The notes beneath the pieces were generated by a model. It searched no databases, was not told the origin of the DNA, and saw nothing but the letters and a program-made list of their open reading frames with translations. A stretch of 6,791 bases of DNA, taken from the NCBI GenBank assembly GCA_029864385.1, contig JAOTTL010000186.1, positions 1 to 6,791 on the forward strand, read 5' to 3'. Positions 1 through 6,574 of this stretch are shown piece by piece. The stretch's first letter is position 1; each line of letters starts with the position of its first letter. The DNA comes from SG8-41 sp029864385 (GTDB lineage: Bacteria > Pseudomonadota > Gammaproteobacteria > Burkholderiales > SG8-41). Position numbers and translations under genes: made by a program.

Positions 1-115
1 CCTTCGACAAAATCATCGTCATCGCCGCCGTCAGCGTCGTCTTGCCATGGTCCACGTGCCCAATCGTGCCCACGTTCACGTGCGGCTTCGTGCGCTCAAA
101 TTTGCTCTTCGCCAT
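1..115 (-). CDS. tuf: Elongation factor Tu, N-terminal fragment (partial, runs off the window)
   Basis: EF-Tu is the GTPase that delivers aminoacyl-tRNA to the ribosomal A site. Only the first 38 residues are present and the gene continues beyond position 1. They begin MAKSKFERTKPHVNVGTIGH and contain the G1/P-loop GHVDHGKT at residues 19-26, which is diagnostic of EF-Tu. The start ATG is at 115-113, with a GGAG Shine-Dalgarno at 126-123 and 7 bases between them. The gene lies 153 bases downstream of tRNA-Thr on the same strand, as in the tRNA-tufB operons of beta/gammaproteobacteria, so it is probably co-transcribed with the three tRNAs. The SKFERTKPH N-terminus resembles betaproteobacterial EF-Tu (remembered, not searched). 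Proteobacteria often carry two nearly identical tuf copies; the tRNA linkage marks this as the tufB-type copy. Confidence 0.97.
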   Translation of the reverse strand, partial: MAKSKFERTKPHVNVGTIGHVDHGKTTLTAAMTMILSK

Positions 116-232
116 TTTTTTGCTCCGTCTTCGCTAATCCATCTCTACCACAACCGCTACCGCCAATCCGAATTCAGCGCCTCGACACAGAATCCGCAAA
201 AAAATAATCAAAAACTTTTGTCTCTCTCATTA

Positions 233-270
233 CAGAATTCGTCGGAGACAATCGTCGAAGACGAATTCTG
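233..270 (-). repeat. 11-bp inverted repeat (hairpin) at the tRNA-Thr/tuf junction
   Basis: The arms CAGAATTCGTC (233-243) and GACGAATTCTG (260-270) are perfect reverse complements around a 16-base loop. In the transcript the hairpin starts inside the CCA end of tRNA-Thr: the last two bases of the encoded CCA (270-269) are the first two bases of the stem. It is followed about 30 bases later by a run of seven T on the transcribed strand (204-198), which is too distant for a classical intrinsic terminator. It could mark the tRNA 3' end for endonuclease cleavage, or partially attenuate transcription before tuf. Structure is seen; function is inferred. Confidence 0.6.
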
Positions 271-343
271 GTGCCCATGGCGCGGATTGAACGCGCGACC
301 TCTCCCTTACCAAGGGAGTGCTCTGCCACTGAGCTACATGGGC
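269..343 (-). tRNA. tRNA-Thr (GGT anticodon)
   Basis: This is a full cloverleaf of 75 bases including an encoded CCA. The acceptor stem GCCCATG pairs with CATGGGC, followed by discriminator A and CCA. The D stem is GCTC/GAGC. The anticodon stem CTCCC/GGGAG encloses loop TTGGTAA with anticodon GGT at 311-309. The T stem GCGCG/CGCGC encloses TTCAATC. It reads ACC and ACT threonine codons. It is the last tRNA before tuf, separated from tRNA-Gly by 79 bases. That spacer contains a small inverted repeat, GAACGC/GCGTTC (365-370/379-384), a possible processing stem. Confidence 0.97.
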
Positions 344-422
344 GGCGGATCATGTTCTCCGGCGGAACGCACTCCACGGCGTTCTCTCATTTCTCCCATT
401 TGTGTCCGCTGCGAAATTCCTT

Positions 423-496
423 TGGAGCGGGTGAAGGGAATCGAACCCTCGTCGTAAGCTTGGAAGGCTTCTGCTCTACCATTGAGCTACACCCGC
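423..496 (-). tRNA. tRNA-Gly (TCC anticodon)
   Basis: This is a 74-base cloverleaf with encoded CCA. The acceptor stem GCGGGTG pairs with CACCCGC, with discriminator T as usual for bacterial tRNA-Gly. The anticodon loop CTTCCAA carries TCC at 464-462, reading GGA/GGG. The T loop is TTCGATT. The outermost anticodon-stem pair (27-43) is a G-A mismatch, which I recall as common in this tRNA in beta/gammaproteobacteria. It lies between tRNA-Tyr (57-base spacer) and tRNA-Thr and should be cut from a common precursor. Confidence 0.96.
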
Positions 497-553
497 CTCG
501 TGTCTGCGTAACCCAACCCCGGCACTATCGGCACCCTGCTTACCCGCAAATCC

Positions 554-640
554 TGGTGGAGGGGGTAGGATTCGAACCTACGTAGGCGCATGGCCAACAG
601 ATTTACAGTCTGCCCCCTTTAGCCGCTCGGGCACCCCTCC
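554..640 (-). tRNA. tRNA-Tyr (GTA anticodon)
   Basis: This is an 87-base class II tRNA with a long variable arm and encoded CCA. The acceptor stem GGAGGGG pairs with CCCCTCC, with discriminator A. The anticodon loop CTGTAAA carries GTA at 606-604. The T loop is TTCGAAT. It is the first gene of the tRNA-tuf transcription unit, with its 5' end about 8 bases downstream of the predicted transcription start, so the precursor has almost no 5' leader. Confidence 0.97.
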
Positions 641-654
641 GAACGAAACCGAGT

Positions 655-683
655 ATTGTGAGTTTTTTCTCCCATAGTGTCAA
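655..683 (-). promoter_or_regulatory. Sigma70-type promoter of the tRNA-Tyr-Gly-Thr-tuf operon
   Basis: On the minus strand a perfect -35 TTGACA (683-678) is followed after exactly 17 bases by a -10 CACAAT (660-655, four of six consensus matches). The start of transcription would fall near 648, just upstream of the tRNA-Tyr 5' end. The consensus -35 and short leader fit a strong stable-RNA promoter. No other promoter of comparable quality is visible between the tRNAs and tuf. Confidence 0.75.
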
Positions 684-892
684 TCGCCTAAGGGTTTTGT
701 TGCATTGCGTCTAATATCCTGTGCGTGGCCCGGCGAGCCATCCGCGCCATCAGCCCGACCGACTGCTTACCCCCGCCCCGTTTGAGTGGAATCGTCCCGC
801 CGGATTCGCTGTCCAGATGCGGCAGTTCACGCCCTCGACCGCGTCATCGCGTCTCGGTTCGGGGTACTACCCGTCACCCGGCACATTGCTGA

Positions 893-1083
893 AGCGGTTG
901 CAACAGCGAGGTCGTTGAGAGAGGCATTGTAAGTGTGCACTTACTAATGTTCAGAGCCTTCGAACCATCAGTATTAACTATATATATCAAATTGTTATCG
1001 AGGCCACTCCCACGGGTTAGTTAGGAGAAGCCCGTGCTGGGTAAGCGGGGTGCTCTGGTCGCTAGCCGCGTCTTGCAACCGCT
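893..1083. repeat. Long-range 11-bp inverted repeat pair, possible remnant element ends
   Basis: AGCGGTTGCAA at 893-903 and its exact reverse complement TTGCAACCGCT at 1073-1083 bracket 191 bases that include the AT-rich stretch and the palindrome. The right end stops five bases short of the SDR stop codon. No flanking target duplication is visible and no transposase lies inside. It could be the terminal repeats of a small non-autonomous element, or coincidence. Confidence 0.25.
925..949. promoter_or_regulatory. Operator-like palindrome
   Basis: GTAAGTG (929-935) and CACTTAC (938-944) are perfect 7-bp arms with a 2-base centre. The symmetry continues outward as CATT/AATG with a single-base offset, giving an imperfect repeat over 925-949. 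The size and near-palindromic form resemble operators of dimeric regulators such as TetR-type proteins. No regulator gene is in the window, and no gene start on either strand lies close to it, so a target is not obvious. The tRNA promoter is about 245 bases away. Confidence 0.35.
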
Positions 1084-1087
1084 GGTG

Positions 1088-1816
1088 CTAGTCGCCGCCC
1101 GTGCCGCTCACGCTGGTCCCGCCACACACAAAAACGGTTTGCCCGGTGATATACCCGCTCTCCGGGGCAAGCAGGAAGGCAACCGTGCGGGCGACGTCAG
1201 CGGTCGTGCCGACCCGTTTGACCGGAATGCTGTCGATCACGCGCTGGCGCTTCTCGCTCCCGATTGGATGCCCGTTGTCGAAGAGATCGGTGGCAACCGG
1301 CCCAGGGGCGACCGCATTGACGGTGATACCGTCGGGCGCGAGCTCGAGACACAGCGTGCGTGTCATTCCGATCAACCCAGCCTTCGCCGCCGAGTAGGCC
1401 GTCCGTGCGGTCTTGCCCTGCAACGCCCGTGATGACATGTTGACGATGCGCCCGAACTTTGCCGCGCGCATGCCCGGCGCGAATGCCTGCATCAGGATCA
1501 TAGCGGCCCGGACGTTAAGCGCCAGCACGTAGTCAAGATCGTCGACCGTCGCTTGCTCGAGACGTCCGGGCCGGTTCGCACCGGCGTTGTTGACGAGGTA
1601 GCGCACGGGATGCCGGGCTGCGATTTCAGCCCCCGCCTGCTGCGCAGCCGCGGTATCTGCGAGATCTGCCCCGTGAAACAGCAGCCGCTCATGACGAATC
1701 CGCGGCGGGCGTCGCTGCAACGCAATAACGGTGCAACCTGCGTCGAGCAGATGCTGGGCGATTGCCTCGCCGATGCCGGAGCTCGCGCCAGTAACAACCG
1801 CCACCTCTTCCGGCAT
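1088..1816 (-). CDS. Short-chain dehydrogenase/reductase (SDR, FabG-like), NADP(H)-preferring
   Basis: This 242-residue protein is a classical SDR: a single Rossmann-fold oxidoreductase that interconverts an alcohol and a ketone using a nicotinamide cofactor in the cytosol. It shows the cofactor loop TGASSGIG (9-16), the acidic contact in GADLAD (D51), NNAG (76-79), the catalytic tetrad N101, S128, Y141 and K145 (YSAAK), and the PGPVAT loop (171-176). Two arginines (R35, R36) after the second beta strand, with no acidic residue there, favour NADP(H) over NAD(H). The length and motifs match FabG-type 3-oxoacyl reductases, but the substrate cannot be read from sequence; SDRs of this class act on acyl-thioesters, sugars or alicyclic alcohols. 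The start ATG at 1816 follows a weak purine-rich GGGAAAG site. It lies 173 bases downstream of the POR-Nfn operon on the same strand, behind its own predicted promoter, so a functional link is unproven. Confidence 0.93.
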   Translation of the reverse strand: MPEEVAVVTGASSGIGEAIAQHLLDAGCTVIALQRRPPRIRHERLLFHGADLADTAAAQQAGAEIAARHPVRYLVNNAGANRPGRLEQATVDDLDYVLALNVRAAMILMQAFAPGMRAAKFGRIVNMSSRALQGKTARTAYSAAKAGLIGMTRTLCLELAPDGITVNAVAPGPVATDLFDNGHPIGSEKRQRVIDSIPVKRVGTTADVARTVAFLLAPESGYITGQTVFVCGGTSVSGTGGD

Positions 1817-1848
1817 GGCCGTCTTTCCCGTGTCTGTAAACGCGAGCG

Positions 1849-1877
1849 AATCTAAATAAACGCCTGCGGCCTGTCAA
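1849..1877 (-). promoter_or_regulatory. Predicted sigma70 promoter for the SDR gene
   Basis: On the minus strand TTGACA (1877-1872, perfect -35) is followed after 17 bases by TAGATT (1854-1849, four of six -10 matches). Transcription would start near 1842, leaving a leader of about 26 bases before the SDR ATG. I see no convincing U-tract terminator between the upstream operon's stop (1990) and this promoter, so some read-through from the operon is possible. Confidence 0.6.
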
Positions 1878-1989
1878 CAAAACAGGACGCGGCGTGGGCT
1901 GAACGCAGATCAAACCCGGGATCAACCCGCGCGGGATACGTGCTAGAAAAGGTGCTATTCGATCGGCTCGCTCGTGGGACGCGGTCCCC

Positions 1990-3393
1990 TCACGACGAAC
2001 CGGGACCCGAGGCAAGCGCCTCTTGAATGGCGTGTGCCGCGCGCTTGCCGGCGCCGGCTGCGAGGATCACCGTCGCGGCGCCGGTGACCGCGTCGCCGCC
2101 AGCGTACACGAGCGACTTCGAGGTCAGCCCCGTCTGGTCGTCTGCCACGAGGCAGCCCTTCTTGTTCGTGGCCAGACCCTCTGTGGTCCGGGTCAGCAGC
2201 GGATTGGGGGTCGTCCCGATCGCCAGTACTACGTTCTCCACCGGGAGCACAAACTCGCTGCCCTCGATCGGAATTGGCCGTGCGCGGCCCGAGGCATCAG
2301 GCTCACCGAGCTTCATTTTCTGGCACTTGAGGCCGCTTACCCAGCCGCTCCCGTCATCCAGGACTTCGAGCGGGTTGGTGAGCCAATGGAACTTCACGCC
2401 TTCCTCGATCGCGTGGTGGTACTCCTCGACGCGGGCGCTCATCTCCTTGTCGCTGCGGCGGTAGACGATCATCGCCTCCTCGGCGCCCATGCGTAGCGAC
2501 GTGCGCACGGCGTCCATAGCCGTGTTCCCTGCCCCGATCACTGCCACGCGTTTGCCGACGCGCACAGGGGTATCGGCCTCGGGAAACTCATAGCCGCGCA
2601 TCAGGTTGATGCGCGTGAGGAACTCATTGGCGGACATTACGCCGTTCAGGTTCTCGCCGGGGATGCCGAGGAACTGCGGGAGACCGGCGCCGGTCCCGAT
2701 GAATACCGCCGCGTAGCCCATCTTGTTGAACAGGTCGTCGAGCGTCAGCGTCTTGCCGATGATGACGTTACAGATAATCTCGACGCCCATCGCCTTCAGC
2801 AGCCCGATTTCCCAGTCGAGAATCGCCTTGGGCAACCGGAACTCCGGGATGCCGTAGCGGAGCACGCCGCCTGCCGCGTGCAGCGCCTCGTAGATGGTGA
2901 CCGAATATCCGAGCCGCGCGAGCTCGCCGGCGCAGACCAGCCCCGAGGGACCCGCCCCGATGATGGCGACCTTCTCCTTGCGCGTGATCTTGGCCTCGAC
3001 CGAGGGCGCCTGCGTACGCTCCCAGTCGGCCACGTAGCGCTCGAGGTTCCCGATCGCCACTGGATCGAAGCGGTTGGTCATGCTGCACTCGGCTTCGCAC
3101 TGCGACTCCTGCGGGCAGACGCGCCCGCATATCGCCGGCAGTGGGTTGGAGGAGCGCAGCAGCTTCGCGGCGCCGGCCATGTCACCGGCGGCCAGGAGAT
3201 GAATGAATTCGGGAATCGGCACCCGCACCGGGCAGCCGTCCACGCACACCGGGTCCTGGCAGCGCAGGCAGCGCTCGGCCTCGAACGAGGCCCGCGGCGC
3301 GGTGTAGCCTTTGTTCACCTCCTCGAAGTCGTGCGCGCGCACCTCCGGCTCACGCACGGGCATCGTGGTTTTTTCTGCGCGTTTGATGGGCAT
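1990..3393 (-). CDS. nfnB: NfnB/GltD-like FAD- and Fe-S-containing NAD(P)H oxidoreductase subunit
   Basis: This 467-residue protein belongs to the glutamate-synthase small-subunit (GltD) family and matches the length of NfnB, the large subunit of NADH-dependent reduced ferredoxin:NADP+ oxidoreductase. The N-terminal domain carries eight cysteines for two [4Fe-4S] clusters: C42, C45, C50, C54 (CLRCQDPVCVDGCP) and C89, C93, C99, C103. An FAD-binding Rossmann motif GAGPSG is at 146-151 with E169 at the end of the second strand, then the family signature GGVLRYGIPEFRLPK (175-189). A second nucleotide fold has GAGNTAMD (287-294) followed by YRR (311-313), the arginine pair typical of NADPH binding. 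The C-terminal AGGDAVTGAATV (431-442) closes the FAD site. The start at 3393 overlaps the nfnA stop as TAATG and has a strong GGGAGG site; a later ATG (residue 11) is less likely. Alternatives are SudA-type sulfide dehydrogenase or a stand-alone GltD. The adjacent nfnA-like gene and absence of a glutamate synthase large subunit argue for Nfn. Confidence 0.88.
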   Translation of the reverse strand: MPIKRAEKTTMPVREPEVRAHDFEEVNKGYTAPRASFEAERCLRCQDPVCVDGCPVRVPIPEFIHLLAAGDMAGAAKLLRSSNPLPAICGRVCPQESQCEAECSMTNRFDPVAIGNLERYVADWERTQAPSVEAKITRKEKVAIIGAGPSGLVCAGELARLGYSVTIYEALHAAGGVLRYGIPEFRLPKAILDWEIGLLKAMGVEIICNVIIGKTLTLDDLFNKMGYAAVFIGTGAGLPQFLGIPGENLNGVMSANEFLTRINLMRGYEFPEADTPVRVGKRVAVIGAGNTAMDAVRTSLRMGAEEAMIVYRRSDKEMSARVEEYHHAIEEGVKFHWLTNPLEVLDDGSGWVSGLKCQKMKLGEPDASGRARPIPIEGSEFVLPVENVVLAIGTTPNPLLTRTTEGLATNKKGCLVADDQTGLTSKSLVYAGGDAVTGAATVILAAGAGKRAAHAIQEALASGPGSS

Positions 3394-4241
3394 TAGCGTG
3401 CCTCCCGGTTCGCCATGCAGGTGAGGCGGTCGAGCGCCTGTTTCTCTTCCTTGACGTAGGCTTTGCTACGACGCATCGCGACGTCGAAGTCCACCTCGTG
3501 GCCGTCAAAACACGGGCCGTCGACACACGCGAACTGCGCTTTGCCCCCCACGTTGACGCGGCAGCCGCCGCACATGCCGGTGCCGTCGACCATCAGCGGG
3601 TCCATCGAGACGAGCGTCTTCACTTTGGGCCCGCGCGTGGTGTCCGCGACGGCGCGCATCATCGCCATCGGGCCGATCGCGACCACGTGGTCGGGCCGTC
3701 CTGGCCCGTCGCCGTCGATAAGCTGCGCGAGGCGCTGCGTGACGAAGCCTTTGAACCCGGCCGACCCGTCGTCGGTGCAGATCTCCAGGTTGTGGCACAG
3801 CGCCTTCAGCTCGTCGGCAAGGATGATGAGTTCCTTGTTGCGCGCGCCGAGGATGGCGGTCGTCTTGTCGCCGCGGGCGGTGAATTCCCGCATCAGGCAG
3901 AGCAGCGCGGCGGAGCCGAAGCCGCCGCCCACGCCGCAGACGTGGCCGCCCGGCGCGATGTCGATGTGCCCGCCCATCGGGCCCGCCACGTCGAGTATCT
4001 CGTCGCCGGCTTCGAGCGCGCAGACGCGCTTGGTGGTGGCGCCGACTTCCTGCACGACGATGGTGAGCGTACCAGCATCGCGGTGGTAGTCGGCAATGGT
4101 GATCGGGATGCGCTCTCCGCCCTCGCGTACCCGGAGCATCACGAACTGGCCGGGCCGCGCGGAGGCAGCGATCAGCGGCGCGTCGAGGCGGAAGAGCTTG
4201 GTGACCGGGGTCAGCCGGCGGGTTTCGATGATGCGAGCCAT
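3393..4241 (-). CDS. nfnA: NfnA/SudB-like ferredoxin-NADP+ reductase family subunit with [2Fe-2S] site
   Basis: This 282-residue protein has the layout of NfnA, SudB and the dihydroorotate dehydrogenase electron-transfer subunit. An FAD-binding barrel carries RPGQFVMLRV (29-38) and ERIPITIAD (43-51), then GPMG (87-90). A NAD(H)-binding fold has VCGVGGGFGS (101-110). A C-terminal [2Fe-2S] segment has DGTGMCGGCRV (219-229) with C224, C227 and C239, plus C244. In characterised NfnA the cluster is held by three Cys and one Asp; D219 just before the first Cys is the likely acidic ligand here. The protein should take NADH electrons and pair with NfnB. ATG at 4241 has an AGGA site overlapping the stop of the upstream POR gene, 9 bases away. 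The stop overlaps the nfnB start by one base, implying translational coupling and equal dosage. Database names could also be sulfide dehydrogenase beta or FNR-like protein. Confidence 0.88.
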   Translation of the reverse strand: MARIIETRRLTPVTKLFRLDAPLIAASARPGQFVMLRVREGGERIPITIADYHRDAGTLTIVVQEVGATTKRVCALEAGDEILDVAGPMGGHIDIAPGGHVCGVGGGFGSAALLCLMREFTARGDKTTAILGARNKELIILADELKALCHNLEICTDDGSAGFKGFVTQRLAQLIDGDGPGRPDHVVAIGPMAMMRAVADTTRGPKVKTLVSMDPLMVDGTGMCGGCRVNVGGKAQFACVDGPCFDGHEVDFDVAMRRSKAYVKEEKQALDRLTCMANREAR

Positions 4242-4250
4242 ATTTTTGTC

Positions 4251-6563
4251 CTAAAGAATCGGATGCTCGTGCATCGCCTTGATCCGCTGCCACCGGCGCT
4301 CGGTCTCGGCCTGGATGCCTTCGACGATCTCAGCGTTTTCCGGTTTGGTGAGGTGGCGGGTCTTGCCCATGAGGTTCAACCAATCCGCAACGGGGCGGCG
4401 GCGGCCCGTCGCGTCCGGATCGTAGGTGAGCGTCGTATGCCCGTGCTCGATCTCATAGAGGGGAAAGAAGCAGCTGTCGATCGCCGCCTGCAGCACAGGC
4501 TGGCTGGAGTCGTCGGGCGTGCGCCAGTTGAGCGGGCAGTAGGACAGGATCTTGCCGTACACGAGCCCCTCGTTCTTCGCGTACCACTGGGCCTTCGCGA
4601 CCTTGCGCATGAGGTCCTCGGGATAGCCCTCGCTCGCGGTGAACACATAAGGCACGTGGCACGCGGCGAAGATCTGCGCGGTGTCCTTGTGGTGGTAGCG
4701 CTTGCCCGGCAGCACCTTGCCGACTTCGCTCGTGGCGGTGCGGTGGCCGAATGGCGTGGAGTACGAGAGCTGGGCGCCGGTGTTCATGTAGCCCTGGTTA
4801 TCGTACTCGAGGATCATCATGCGGTGATTGCGGTTGGCCGCGCCCACTGCCGGGCCCAGGCCGATGTCCATGCCACCGTCGCCGGAGATCATCACGAACG
4901 TAATTTCCTCCTTCGAGGCAGGCAACTCCCCGCGCCGGACGCGCTCGTGATACATCTCGACGAGCCCCGAGAGCGTCGCCGCGCCGTTCTGGAACAGGTT
5001 GTGAATGTAGTTGATGCGGTGCGCCGTCGCGGGGTAGCCGGTCGTCACGACCATGGCACAGCCCGTCTGGAACAGTACCACCACATCGCCTTCCAACGCG
5101 TTGTAGACCTGGTGCAGTGTCGGGAAGGCACCGCAGCCTGGGCACGCGCCGTGTCCGGGACCGATGCGGTTGGGCACCTCGGTCATCTTCCACAGCGGCT
5201 GGAGCTCCACCTTGAGCCGGCCGGTCGCCGGGTCGCGCTGGATCTGCGCCATTCCGCGAGGGATCTCCGCGGCCGTGACCGGCGGCAGGCCGGGGCGCGG
5301 CCGGCTGTCGGGCCGACCGGCTGTGGCGCCGTAATAGGCAAAGGGCTCGTCGACATGTCCCAACTTTGCCGCCGCGATCGCCTGCGCGAAGAACTGCTCG
5401 GCATCGGCCCCGTAGAAGTCTTTGCCACCGAGGCCGTAGATACGCGACAGAACCTGGGTATGGTTCTCCGGGTCGATCTGGATCGCGGCGCGCACTTCAA
5501 GCGAGAGGTTGCCGCCGCCGGCGCCGTAGGAATCTGCGCGGTCGCCGATGGTGACGGCCTTGAGGCGCTTGAGCGCGCGACGGAATTCTTCCGCTGGAAA
5601 CGGCCGCAGCACGTTGGGCGAAAGCACGCCCACCTTCTTGCCCTGCGCCCGCATTTCATCCGCCGCCTCTTTCGCCGTTTCCGCGGCCGAGTTGATAAGA
5701 ATCGTGGCGACCTCGGCGTCGTCCATTTGGTAGGTGTCGAGCACGGGGTAGGGCCGGCCGGTCAGCTTCTCGAGCTCGGCAAGCACCTCGGGGATCACGC
5801 GCCGCGCGGCGTCCATCGCCTGCGAGAGCTGGACCTTGTTGTTGATGAGGTCCGGGTCGTTCATATACGGCCCGAAAGTCGTCGGGTGCTCGGTGTCGAG
5901 CGGCGTGGGCATCGGCGGCCGCTCGCCGAGGAACCGGCGGACCGGCTTCAGGTCGTCGAACACCTGAATGCGGCGCTTCTGGTGGCTCGTGAAGAAGCCA
6001 TCGTAGGCAACGAGCACCGGCAACCGCACGTCGCAGTGCTCGCCGATTTTGACGGCGGCGAAGTTGAGGTCGTACACGGCCTGCGGGTCGCGCGCGCAGA
6101 GCATGATCCAGCCGGTGTTAAGCGCGTAGTAGATGTCCGAGTGGTCGCCGCGGATATCGAGCGGCCCGGAAATGGCCCGCGCCGCAATATTGAGCACCAT
6201 CGGCACGCGCGTGCCGGCCTGGACCGGGAGCTGCTCGAGCGCGTAGAGCAGGCCCTGCGAACTGGTGGCGTTCAACACGCGCCCGCCGCCCAGCGCCGCG
6301 CCGTAGCAGATACCCGCGGCGCCATGCTCGCCGTCGCCTGCGACCATCACAATCTCGTGCTCGCCGTCGGCGCGCATCTTCGAGAGATTCTCGGCGACCT
6401 CGGTCGAGGGCGTGATCGGGAAGTAGCCCATCAGATGGAAGCCGACGTCGCGCGCCGCGAGCGCCGCGGCTTCGTTGCCGCTCTTGAACTCAAGTTTCTG
6501 CCGCACGACGCCCGCCGGAAAGTCCGTCGTGCGGGCTGCAGTGGCCAAGGCCGGTTTCGTCAT
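4251..6563 (-). CDS. Pyruvate/2-oxoacid:ferredoxin oxidoreductase, fused alpha-beta subunits
   Basis: This 770-residue protein joins the two catalytic parts of a pyruvate:ferredoxin oxidoreductase in one chain. It converts a 2-oxoacid plus CoA to acyl-CoA and CO2, or the reverse, using thiamine diphosphate (TPP). Numbered from the chosen start, the alpha part (about 25-365) has SGNEAAALAARD (28-39), FPITPSTEVAE (48-58), SSQGL (101-105) and RGDHSD (138-143), followed by a CoA-binding-type domain II. A proline- and arginine-rich linker (about 410-460) leads to the beta part, with C474 and C477 (CPGCG), C502 (QTGCAMV) and C676 (YCPLNW) as cluster ligands, and the TPP motif GDGG (561-564) through YDNQGYMNTGAQ (587-598). 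YMNTG is typical of pyruvate enzymes, but the substrate is not proved. Two starts compete: ATG 6578 overlaps the upstream stop but has a poor ribosome site; ATG 6563 is preceded by GGGGGA and is preferred. The gamma domain is absent from this chain. Confidence 0.92.
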   Translation of the reverse strand: MTKPALATAARTTDFPAGVVRQKLEFKSGNEAAALAARDVGFHLMGYFPITPSTEVAENLSKMRADGEHEIVMVAGDGEHGAAGICYGAALGGGRVLNATSSQGLLYALEQLPVQAGTRVPMVLNIAARAISGPLDIRGDHSDIYYALNTGWIMLCARDPQAVYDLNFAAVKIGEHCDVRLPVLVAYDGFFTSHQKRRIQVFDDLKPVRRFLGERPPMPTPLDTEHPTTFGPYMNDPDLINNKVQLSQAMDAARRVIPEVLAELEKLTGRPYPVLDTYQMDDAEVATILINSAAETAKEAADEMRAQGKKVGVLSPNVLRPFPAEEFRRALKRLKAVTIGDRADSYGAGGGNLSLEVRAAIQIDPENHTQVLSRIYGLGGKDFYGADAEQFFAQAIAAAKLGHVDEPFAYYGATAGRPDSRPRPGLPPVTAAEIPRGMAQIQRDPATGRLKVELQPLWKMTEVPNRIGPGHGACPGCGAFPTLHQVYNALEGDVVVLFQTGCAMVVTTGYPATAHRINYIHNLFQNGAATLSGLVEMYHERVRRGELPASKEEITFVMISGDGGMDIGLGPAVGAANRNHRMMILEYDNQGYMNTGAQLSYSTPFGHRTATSEVGKVLPGKRYHHKDTAQIFAACHVPYVFTASEGYPEDLMRKVAKAQWYAKNEGLVYGKILSYCPLNWRTPDDSSQPVLQAAIDSCFFPLYEIEHGHTTLTYDPDATGRRRPVADWLNLMGKTRHLTKPENAEIVEGIQAETERRWQRIKAMHEHPIL

Positions 6564-6574
6564 GGTTTCCCCCA

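Larger units (their letters stand above)
684..1087. other. Gene-free intergenic region between the SDR 3' end and the tRNA promoter
   Basis: About 400 bases without a supportable gene. The part at 721-920 is GC-rich and has short open frames on the plus strand that match no family I know and lack a convincing ribosome binding site. The part at 930-1010 is clearly more AT-rich, with an alternating TATATATAT core near 979-987. It holds a 7-bp palindrome (929-944), a long-range 11-bp inverted repeat (893-903/1073-1083) and a weak 6-bp stem (1011-1016/1031-1036). The mix of base compositions suggests a decayed gene or small inserted element, but this cannot be settled by eye. Confidence 0.5.

Noticed and set aside
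198..270. The tRNA-Thr hairpin plus the downstream T-run as an intrinsic terminator
   Set aside because: The T-run begins about 30 bases after the stem, and tuf follows in the same direction; a processing or attenuation role fits better.
47..585. Several open frames running across the tRNA genes and tuf leader on both strands
   Set aside because: They cross three complete tRNA cloverleafs or the EF-Tu reading frame, so they are incidental.
269..640. tRNA gene 3' ends as attachment sites of an integrated element
   Set aside because: No integrase gene and no second copy of a tRNA 3' end elsewhere in the window.
721..918. A 65-codon plus-strand frame starting with GTG in the intergenic region
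   Set aside because: No ribosome site, no recognisable domain and a low-complexity composition; it overlaps another open frame.
786..932. A 48-codon plus-strand frame (GTG start) ending HIAEAVATARSLREAL
   Set aside because: The second half reads like a protein helix, so it might be a relic of a decayed gene, but there is no ribosome site and I recognise no family.
1011..1036. CACGGG/CCCGTG stem downstream of the SDR as a terminator
   Set aside because: Only six pairs with a 14-base loop and no T-run after it in the transcribed direction.
1983..2007. GGTCCC/GGGACC stem at the nfnB stop codon as an operon terminator
   Set aside because: Six pairs, a 13-base loop that spans the stop codon, and no T-tract; too weak to call.
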